From: Streptosporangiaceae bacterium
GTDB lineage: Bacteria > Actinomycetota > Actinomycetes > Streptosporangiales > Streptosporangiaceae
Direction of reading: 5' to 3'
DNA length: 9,711 bases
Assembly: GCA_030043395.1 (NCBI GenBank)
Contig: JASHXW010000251.1
Coordinates: 1 to 9,711 of the forward strand
The notes beneath the pieces were generated by a model. The model ran no database searches and had not been told where the DNA came from. It saw only the letters and a list, made by a program, of their open reading frames with translations. The position numbers and the translations under genes are program-made. Positions within the stretch are counted from its first letter, which is position 1, and every line of letters starts with the position of its first letter. Positions 1-4,494 of this stretch are shown here, piece by piece.

Positions 1-1
1 C

Positions 2-658
2 CCGCGACTCGTCAAGGAAGCGAAATTCGCCAAGGATCCAGAACGACTCGCCGTGGCCAGTGCGGCCGAGAAGGGCCAGCAGGTCCTGGACGAGGGGACC
101 ACCCTTTTCGCCGGCGCGGCTGCCGCGGGTTTCGACCTCGCGGACCTACGCGAGCTCTCGCTGCTGACGGCTAAGCCGTTCCTGTACGTGTTCAACGAGG
201 ATGACGCCGAGCTTGCCGACGACGCGCTGCGAGACAGGCTGGTGAAACTGGTAGCTCCGGCCGAATCGGTCTTCCTGGACGCCAAGACCGAGGCCGAGCT
301 GGCTGACTTGCCGCCAGCGGAGGCGGCCGAGCTGCTCGCCGAGATGGGCCTGGGCGAGCCCGGGCTTAACCAGCTGGCCAGGGCCGGCTTCGCGGCCCTT
401 GGCCTGTCGACCTTCCTGACGGCCGGGCCGAAGGAGTCGCGGGCCTGGACCATTAAGGCTGGCGCAACCGCACCCGAGGCCGCCGGAGTGATTCACACCG
501 ACTTTCAGCGCAAGTTCATCAAGGCCGAGATCGTCTCGTTCGACGACCTCATGGCCGCTGGCTCGATCGCAGCGGCGCGCGCCGCCGGCAAGGCCAGGAT
601 CGAGGGCAAGGACTACGTGATGCGTGACGGCGACGTGGTCGAGTTCCGCCACGGATGA
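2..658 (+). CDS. ychF: Redox-responsive ATPase YchF (Obg-like ATPase), C-terminal part, 5' end cut
   Basis: This is the last 218 codons of YchF/OLA1, a TRAFAC-class P-loop ATPase that associates with ribosomes and translation. The reading frame is open to the window's left edge, so the N-terminal G domain (Walker A) lies outside. What is visible is the end of the G domain with its coiled-coil part (FNEDDAEL, then SVFLDAKTEAEL) and the C-terminal TGS domain (LSTFLTAGPKESRAWTIK, GVIHTDFQRKFIKAEIVSF, then GKDYVMRDGDVVEFR). The family normally ends FRFNV in actinobacteria; here the protein ends FRHG. The canonical ending is found downstream in another frame at 765-785, behind an exact 12-bp copy of the ychF sequence 638-649. 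The altered tail is therefore probably the result of an insertion, and because only the last residues differ the protein is likely still functional. A GTG at 53 is internal, not the start. Confidence 0.93.
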   Translation, partial: PRLVKEAKFAKDPERLAVASAAEKGQQVLDEGTTLFAGAAAAGFDLADLRELSLLTAKPFLYVFNEDDAELADDALRDRLVKLVAPAESVFLDAKTEAELADLPPAEAAELLAEMGLGEPGLNQLARAGFAALGLSTFLTAGPKESRAWTIKAGATAPEAAGVIHTDFQRKFIKAEIVSFDDLMAAGSIAAARAAGKARIEGKDYVMRDGDVVEFRHG

Positions 659-785
659 GGCATCAGGACAAAGTTAACCGACCTGGCTGGCGTGGCCAGC
701 CCTAGTGCGGTCTACCGTGGCGGCGGTTCGTTCCTGGTGTAGAGCCTGCGACCGCGAGGATGTCGAGTTCCGCTTCAATGTCTGA
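638..785 (+). repeat. 12-bp direct repeat flanking an insertion-like segment at the ychF 3' end
   Basis: GTCGAGTTCCGC occurs at 638-649 inside the last codons of ychF and again at 762-773. After the first copy the reading frame ends CAC GGA TGA (His-Gly-stop). After the second copy it reads TTC AAT GTC TGA (Phe-Asn-Val-stop), the usual YchF C-terminus. Similarity continues weakly upstream of both copies (TGCG, then AC-GCGA-G). The 112 bp between the copies contain a hairpin at 685-701 but no obvious terminal inverted repeats and no recognisable gene. This pattern fits a site-specific integration scar or an old partial duplication of the gene's 3' end. The sequence shows the repeat and the tail; the mechanism is inferred. 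Confidence 0.6.
685..701 (+). terminator. Possible ychF terminator hairpin
   Basis: GGCTGGC-GTG-GCCAGCC is a perfect 7-bp GC-rich stem with a 3-nt loop, 26 nt behind the ychF stop codon. No T-tract follows, which is common for actinobacterial terminators but also makes the call weak. The hairpin lies inside the segment bounded by the 12-bp direct repeat, so if that segment is an insertion the hairpin came with it. The same pair of arms recurs at 7081-7095. Confidence 0.4.
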
Positions 786-796
786 ACCTCAGGTTC
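784..796. promoter_or_regulatory. Perfect 6+1+6 palindrome, unknown role
   Basis: GAACCT-C-AGGTTC is a perfect inverted repeat with a single central base, overlapping the stop codon of the displaced YchF tail and about 90 bp upstream of the antitoxin start. It resembles a LexA/SOS box (GAAC-N4-GTTC in actinobacteria) but its spacer is 5 bp, so that assignment is not supported. It could be a binding site for another dimeric regulator, or chance. Confidence 0.25.
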
Positions 797-854
797 GCAC
801 AAGGAGGTCGCGCTTGGATCGTTTGCGCGACGATCAGGTCCGTCGGGTGGTAAT

Positions 855-870
855 GTAGTTACGTACCTAC
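855..870. promoter_or_regulatory. Palindromic operator of the toxin-antitoxin module
   Basis: GTAGTTACGTACCTAC matches its own reverse complement at 14 of 16 positions, centred on TACGTA. It ends two bases before the ribosome binding site GGAGGAGG (873-880) and overlaps a -10-like TAATGT at 851-856. A binding site here would block the promoter or early transcript, as expected for the conditional autorepression known for Phd/YefM antitoxins. No convincing -35 box is seen at 16-19 bp. The palindrome is directly visible; the regulator and promoter are inferred. Confidence 0.6.
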
Positions 871-888
871 CTGGAGGAGGTGATCGGC

Positions 889-1125
889 ATGACGACGTTC
901 AGCGCGCGTGAGTTCAACCGCGATGTGAGCGGTGCGAAGCGGGCGGCGGACCACGGTCCGGTCGTGATCACCGATCGGGGCGAGCCGGCGTACGTCCTGC
1001 TCTCATTCGCCGACTACAGCGAGATGCGCGACCGGCGGAGCCTGGTAGACGTCCTCCAGATGTACGAGGACGTCGACTTCGAACCCGTAGTGTCGCGAGC
1101 GCATCCCCGGGCTGCCGAGCTGTGA
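889..1125 (+). CDS. Phd/YefM-family antitoxin
   Basis: A 78-residue antitoxin that should bind and neutralise the PIN toxin encoded next to it and repress their shared promoter. The N-terminal half has the Phd/YefM DNA-binding fold pattern (TTFSAREFNRDVSGAKRAA, then GPVVITDRGEPAYVLLSFADY, residues 2-43). The last 25 residues are probably the toxin-binding tail, with an acidic patch at E60, D61, D63 and E65. The ATG at 889 is chosen because GGAGGAGG at 873-880 lies 8 nt upstream; a GTG at 880 is also in frame but overlaps that site. The stop codon overlaps the toxin start in GTGA, so the two genes are translationally coupled. A palindromic operator precedes the gene. Family assignment is firm; which Phd subgroup is not determined. 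Confidence 0.9.
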   Translation: MTTFSAREFNRDVSGAKRAADHGPVVITDRGEPAYVLLSFADYSEMRDRRSLVDVLQMYEDVDFEPVVSRAHPRAAEL

Positions 1126-1541
1126 GCTACCTGCTCGACACCAACCTGGTTAGCGAGCTTCGCAAACCACCTGGGCGAATGGACGCGAACGTGGCTGCTT
1201 GGGGTGCGGCGCAGGAGGCGGACCAGCAGTTCCTAAGCGTGATCACTGTCTTCGAGGTCGAGCTCGGGATCTTGCAGGTCGAGCGACGAGATGCGCTCCA
1301 GGGGAAGATGCTGCGTCGTTGGTTCGATGCCAGCGTGCTCGGCGCGTTCGCGAAGCGCACCCTGGCGGTCGACCGCGAGGTGGCGCGACGAGCGGCAAGG
1401 CTGCATGTTCCGGACCCTCGGCCAGAGCGTGACGCGTATATCGCCGCCACGGCGCTCGTGCATGGGCTGACCGTCGCGAGTCGCAACGTCGGCGACTTCG
1501 AGCCGATGGGCGTCGCGGTGATCAACCCGTGGCTGGCCTGA
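1122..1541 (+). CDS. vapC: VapC-like PIN-domain ribonuclease toxin
   Basis: A 139-residue PIN-domain protein, the usual length for VapC/FitB toxins, which are Mg2+-dependent endoribonucleases acting on tRNA or rRNA. The acidic residues expected at the active site are present: D6 in YLLDTN, E45 in TVFEVELG, D104 in ERDAYIAA and D125 in NVGDF. The C-terminal block IAATALVHGLTVASRNVGDF closely follows the FitB-like pattern. The GTG start overlaps the antitoxin stop by four bases, a typical coupling. The gene looks intact. A Phd/YefM antitoxin rather than a VapB partner is a common mixed arrangement. It ends 18 bp from the stop codon of the convergent SDR gene, with no clear terminator between them. 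The exact RNA target cannot be read from the sequence. Confidence 0.9.
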   Translation: MSYLLDTNLVSELRKPPGRMDANVAAWGAAQEADQQFLSVITVFEVELGILQVERRDALQGKMLRRWFDASVLGAFAKRTLAVDREVARRAARLHVPDPRPERDAYIAATALVHGLTVASRNVGDFEPMGVAVINPWLA

Positions 1542-1559
1542 GGTCCTGGAGACAGTTAC

Positions 1560-2483
1560 TCAGTTGCCGTGGGTCGCCGTGAAGCCGAGCCTCCAGGTGG
1601 GGTAGCGCAGGCTCCATCCGAGTTCACGCTTGGCCTTGGCGTTCGATGCCCCGCGCGACTGGGTCGCCCCCATGACCGCGTCTTCGCCGGCGAGGAGCCT
1701 GACGGCCCAGGCAGGCACGTGCCGCGGTGGCCCCGCGCCGAGTGCTTGCGCCAGCACGGGAAGCCAGTCCCTCGCGGGCGCTGGCTCGTCGTCCACGATG
1801 TTGTAGATCGCTGCTCCCTCGTGCTCCAGGGCCAGCACCGTCGCGGCCGCCGCATCGTCGAGATGGATCCACGAGGTCACCCCGGAGCCGTCGCCGATCA
1901 AGGGGAACCTGCGCTTTCGGACCATCCTGACCAGCTGATCGTCAGCGTCGCCGTAGAAGCCGCCGTAGCGGAGCGCTACGCCGCCGAAGGCAGTGACAGC
2001 CTCGTCGACATGGGTCATCGCGGAGTTGGTCTCGCGTGCTCCGGCCGGCGGGCTCGGGTCGATCGGATCGTCCTCGGTCTTCACCATCCCGCCTATCCGG
2101 GCGTACCGGTACGGCGCGAAGCTTTGCGCGACCAGCCGCTTCACGCCCGCCTCGCTTGCCGCCGCCAGCAGTGCGTCGGTACCCGCGGTGCGCAGCAGGT
2201 TCGTCTGCGCGAACGTCTTGTCGAGCTTGCGCGAGAAGCCGCCGCCCGCGAGCGCCGTCGCCTCGTGCACGAGGGCGTCGGGTTTAGCGTGCAGCACCGC
2301 CCTGACAACGCTGTCGGCGTCCAGCAGATCCAGGCGCACCATCTCCGCTCCGCGCCGGGCGAGATCGTCTGCCCGCTGCGACGATGACTGGAAGGTGCCG
2401 ACGACGTCGTGACCGCGCTCGATTAGCTGAGGAACCAGGCGCCGGCCGATCGCTCCGGTCGCCCCTGCGACAAACACCCGCAT
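1560..2483 (-). CDS. Atypical/extended SDR: NAD(P)-dependent epimerase/dehydratase-like protein
   Basis: A 307-residue Rossmann-fold protein. The nucleotide-binding motif GATGAIG is at residues 7-13, right behind the first beta strand (MRVFVA), as in the NAD-dependent epimerase/dehydratase family. Other family landmarks are LDLLDADSV (51-59), ALRYGGFYG (170-178), WIHLDDAAAA (205-214) and YNIVDDEPAPARDW (227-240), with a C-terminal substrate-side helix ending NAKAKRELGW. The classical catalytic YxxxK is not found where it would be expected; that stretch reads AMTHVDEAV (155-163), so the enzyme may be an atypical reductase or isomerase, or only bind nucleotide. The ATG is preceded by GAGGGGAAAG at a suitable distance. 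The gene stands alone, convergent with vapC. The substrate cannot be inferred. Confidence 0.85.
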   Translation of the reverse strand: MRVFVAGATGAIGRRLVPQLIERGHDVVGTFQSSSQRADDLARRGAEMVRLDLLDADSVVRAVLHAKPDALVHEATALAGGGFSRKLDKTFAQTNLLRTAGTDALLAAASEAGVKRLVAQSFAPYRYARIGGMVKTEDDPIDPSPPAGARETNSAMTHVDEAVTAFGGVALRYGGFYGDADDQLVRMVRKRRFPLIGDGSGVTSWIHLDDAAAATVLALEHEGAAIYNIVDDEPAPARDWLPVLAQALGAGPPRHVPAWAVRLLAGEDAVMGATQSRGASNAKAKRELGWSLRYPTWRLGFTATHGN

Positions 2484-2507
2484 GGTCTTTCCCCTCGCGT
2501 CTGCCTC

Positions 2508-2529
2508 GGTGCCGCGTCATCGCGGCGCC
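2508..2529 (-). promoter_or_regulatory. Hairpin in the leader region of the SDR gene
   Basis: Two 9-base arms surround a 4-base loop (inner arms GCCGCG and CGCGGC are perfect; one outer pair mismatches on the minus strand). The structure begins 25 bp upstream of the SDR start codon. About 10-30 bp further upstream, the heptamer TGACACC (plus strand) occurs twice, at 2538-2544 and 2561-2567, spaced 23 bp, roughly two helical turns. Together they may form a control region for the SDR gene, but no clear -10/-35 pair was found. Confidence 0.25.
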
Positions 2530-2632
2530 TGCTGTTCTGACACCTGCGATCAGGCTCATGTGACACCGATGCCAGGAGAGAACTGTGCGGGCAGAGCCGC
2601 AGGAGGGGAGTCGTTGCCGTGGCGGGCGGGAG

Positions 2633-2845
2633 TTAGCAGTTCTCGTCAGCAAGGTCCGGGGGCAGGCAGTCCGCCTCCTGCCACACGCGGACAAGCAGGA
2701 GGGCGTACGCCTGCGCGAGCACCTCGGCCCGGCGCAGCAACTCGCCGCGCTTGCGCCAGCGCCAGCGCGAGGTCTTGTCATATTCGGCCAGGGCGTCAGT
2801 CGCGTCCTCGTGGCGCGAACGCGCGGCCGCCTGGATGGCCGTCAC
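2633..2845 (-). CDS. Small hypothetical protein with a Trp/Arg-rich segment
   Basis: An unrecognised protein of 70 residues if it starts at the GTG at 2845. Support for coding comes from very high third-position GC along this stretch and a sensible composition: an N-terminal amphipathic helix (AARSRHEDATDALAEYDK), a basic aromatic patch SRWRWRKR, a Leu/Ala-rich helix (ELLRRAEVLAQAYALLLVRVW), and an acidic end DLADENC. The frame stays open to a GTG at 2968 (111 residues), but that extension has weaker codon bias and an unlikely composition, so the shorter form is preferred. No strong ribosome binding site is seen in front of either start. It lies on the same strand between the beta-propeller gene and the SDR gene. 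It could be a remnant of a longer gene. Function unknown. Confidence 0.42.
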   Translation of the reverse strand: MTAIQAAARSRHEDATDALAEYDKTSRWRWRKRGELLRRAEVLAQAYALLLVRVWQEADCLPPDLADENC

Positions 2846-3031
2846 GTTCCGAGCCGTTCGCGTATGCGCCGGACATTCGTGAACGAGGCAGTCCTGCGCG
2901 GCTGGGCGGTAAAGCTCCGAGCTTTCATGGGGGCGTCCACTCTGAGCGCTAGTTCCGCTTGATGTCACGACCTGCAGGTTCTACAACCAGTAATCACCAA
3001 GTGCCGGGACTTCGTTACGGTGGCACGGCAA

Positions 3032-3069
3032 GCGGCCGCCGCAGTCCACTGCATGGATGCGACGGCCGC
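3032..3069 (-). terminator. Terminator hairpin behind the secreted beta-propeller gene
   Basis: Read on the minus strand, an 11-bp stem (GCGGCCGUCGC with GCGGCGGCCGC, one G-U wobble) begins 18 nt after the stop codon. Its 16-nt loop can form a further UCCA/UGGA pairing. No U-tract follows, as is usual for high-GC terminators. Its position directly behind the gene supports an intrinsic terminator. Confidence 0.55.
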
Positions 3070-3087
3070 TGGCGTGGCCTCGGCGGG

Positions 3088-4281
3088 TCAGATCAGGATG
3101 TGCTTCCACTTCCGGCCGGCGTCCGTGGAGCGGAACAGCCAGCCGTCGTCGGCGTACATCGATGCGGGAGCGCCCACGACCCAGGCGGTCGTGTTGCTGA
3201 CGTAGGTGATGTCGTTGAACCCGGCTCCGCCATCGCCCGAGCCGATGACCTGGGTCCACTTCGTGCCGTGCGTGTCGTTGACGTCTATGAAGGAGCCGAT
3301 GGAGTAAGCGCAGATGGCCAGGTTCCCTGAGGGGGACATGGTCAGCTGGGCCTGGATTCCCCAGGGGCTGACCTGGCCGGCGAAGGTGTCCTTCTTGCCG
3401 GCGTTGTCCGACACGTAGACGGCCTTTGCGGCCTGGCCTCCGCCGAAGTTCCCGTCGCACAGCAGCGCGACTTTGCCCGGCGATGTCGGGGCGGCCTGGA
3501 TCAGGTTGTGAACCTCGAGCGCCGGGCAGGGGTTTGGCCTGGCAGAGAAGGACTGCCCGCTGTTGGTACTGGCATAGAACTGCACAGGCGACTTCTGGTC
3601 CAGGAAGGAGTTCACGACGTAGACGGTGCTCCCGTCGGCAGCTACATTCACGACCGAGTTCTCGTGCAACGGCCGGGGCAGCGCGATCCGAGTCCACGTC
3701 GCGCTGGTCAGGCTGGTCCTCCACAGGGTCAGCGGGCCCTTGTTGCACACGAAGCTGCCGTACGGGCATGGCGAGACGATGGCGTAGGCGGCAGCCGAGG
3801 TCACGGCCAGATCCATCACCTGGCCGCCGTCGCCCGGAATGCCCTGGGGGTGCCACGTCTTTCCGCCCGTGGTCGTCTTGTACAGGTCAGGTCCGTAGAT
3901 CCAGCCCACCTGGGTCGTGGCCATCCTGATCTCGGTAATGCCTCCGTTGAAGATCTCAATCTTGGCCAGCCTCGCGTCGATGGTGCTCACCAGGTGCCAC
4001 GTCTTGCCTCCGTTCGTGGTGCCAATGACCTCGGAGTCCTTGCAGTTGAGCCGCAGGCCGCATGACTTGGCCCCCAGGACCCATCCGTCACTGGCTGAGG
4101 TCCAGCTCATCGCGCTTGCCCTGAAACCAGCCGGGACTGCGGCTTCGGGGGACTCGACGGCCCCGTGGCGCGCTGCGTGACCGGCCTGGCCTGCCGCCAA
4201 TGCGGCGGCAGGAGCGCCTGCGACCCCGCAGGCCACGGCGGCGCAGATGACGGCGCGCGCTGCTTTCGACGTGAGTTTCAC
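3088..4281 (-). CDS. Secreted beta-propeller protein with Asp-box (BNR-like) repeats
   Basis: A 397-residue exported protein of the sialidase/BNR-like or Ycf48-like propeller superfamily; no specific function is recognisable. Residues 1-29 form a signal peptide: basic KLTSKAAR, a hydrophobic Ala-rich core, and ALA-AG as the likely cleavage site. No lipobox fits C18. Asp-box-like turns recur through the chain: TTNGGKTW (88-95), TTTGGKTW (136-143), STNSGQSF (238-245), a weaker VSDNAGKK (290-297) and STDAGRKW (385-392), indicating at least five blades. Cysteine pairs such as C74/C80 and C172/C179 suit an extracellular disulfide-bonded protein. The sialidase catalytic residues (Arg triad, Tyr) are not apparent, so enzymatic activity is doubtful; a binding or scaffold role is possible. 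The GTG start has GAAGGGAA about 7 nt upstream. A hairpin follows the stop. Divergent from ptrB. Confidence 0.8.
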   Translation of the reverse strand: MKLTSKAARAVICAAVACGVAGAPAAALAAGQAGHAARHGAVESPEAAVPAGFRASAMSWTSASDGWVLGAKSCGLRLNCKDSEVIGTTNGGKTWHLVSTIDARLAKIEIFNGGITEIRMATTQVGWIYGPDLYKTTTGGKTWHPQGIPGDGGQVMDLAVTSAAAYAIVSPCPYGSFVCNKGPLTLWRTSLTSATWTRIALPRPLHENSVVNVAADGSTVYVVNSFLDQKSPVQFYASTNSGQSFSARPNPCPALEVHNLIQAAPTSPGKVALLCDGNFGGGQAAKAVYVSDNAGKKDTFAGQVSPWGIQAQLTMSPSGNLAICAYSIGSFIDVNDTHGTKWTQVIGSGDGGAGFNDITYVSNTTAWVVGAPASMYADDGWLFRSTDAGRKWKHILI

Positions 4282-4350
4282 GCTGGTTCCCTTCTAACTG
4301 CTCTGGCGTGCCGGCCGCGCGTCTTGAGTCGCAGCGCTGCACACGCACGA

Positions 4351-4365
4351 CATAGGTGATCTATG
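4351..4365. promoter_or_regulatory. Inverted repeat in the divergent promoter region
   Basis: CATAG-GTGAT-CTATG is a perfect 5+5+5 inverted repeat in the 213-bp region between the divergently transcribed beta-propeller gene and ptrB, about 70 bp upstream of the former's start. It is AT-richer than its surroundings and contains several -10-like hexamers on the minus strand (TAGATC, TATGTC), so it may be a promoter/operator for the secreted protein. No good -35 was identified. Confidence 0.3.
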
Positions 4366-4480
4366 AGCGATACGACGCCATTAGGTGCCAGATGGTTGTA
4401 ATGGTTCTCGCGCGCCGGCGAACCTGCAGTGTTCACCCTGCCTGCGCGCATGCCGCAGGCGAGTGCGCAGTCACCCCCAA

Positions 4481-4486
4481 TAGACT
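4481..4486 (+). promoter_or_regulatory. -10-like box TAGACT of a probable leaderless ptrB promoter
   Basis: TAGACT fits the TANNNT -10 pattern of actinobacterial housekeeping promoters and ends 8 bp before the ATG at 4495, placing transcription start at or next to the A of the start codon. No Shine-Dalgarno-like purine run lies upstream of that ATG, which agrees with leaderless translation, common in this phylum. The -35 region (about 4458-4463) is not recognisable. Confidence 0.45.
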
Positions 4487-4494
4487 CGGCCCCC

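Noticed and set aside
146..652. 168-codon open frame on the minus strand opposite ychF
   Set aside because: It is antisense to a strongly conserved coding region and its composition is that of a high-GC shadow frame.
715..745. GGCGGTTCGTTCC as the T arm of a tRNA remnant near ychF
   Set aside because: The T-loop position that should be A is T, and no matching acceptor, D or anticodon arms can be drawn upstream.
784..796. GAAC...GTTC palindrome as a LexA/SOS box controlling the toxin-antitoxin module
   Set aside because: The actinobacterial SOS box has a 4-bp spacer between GAAC and GTTC; here it is 5 bp, so only an unassigned palindrome is reported.
1569..2387. 272-codon plus-strand open frame opposite the SDR gene
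   Set aside because: Arg/Gly-rich shadow with no family features; the minus-strand SDR has clear motifs and a ribosome binding site.
2482..2962. Two plus-strand frames (2482-2952 and 2585-2962) opposite the small hypothetical gene
   Set aside because: Ser/Arg/Pro/Gly-rich translations and weaker codon bias than the minus-strand frame.
2981..3856. 291-codon minus-strand frame overlapping the beta-propeller gene
   Set aside because: Arg/Pro/His-rich translation in the same region as a gene with a signal peptide and repeat motifs; out-of-frame shadow.
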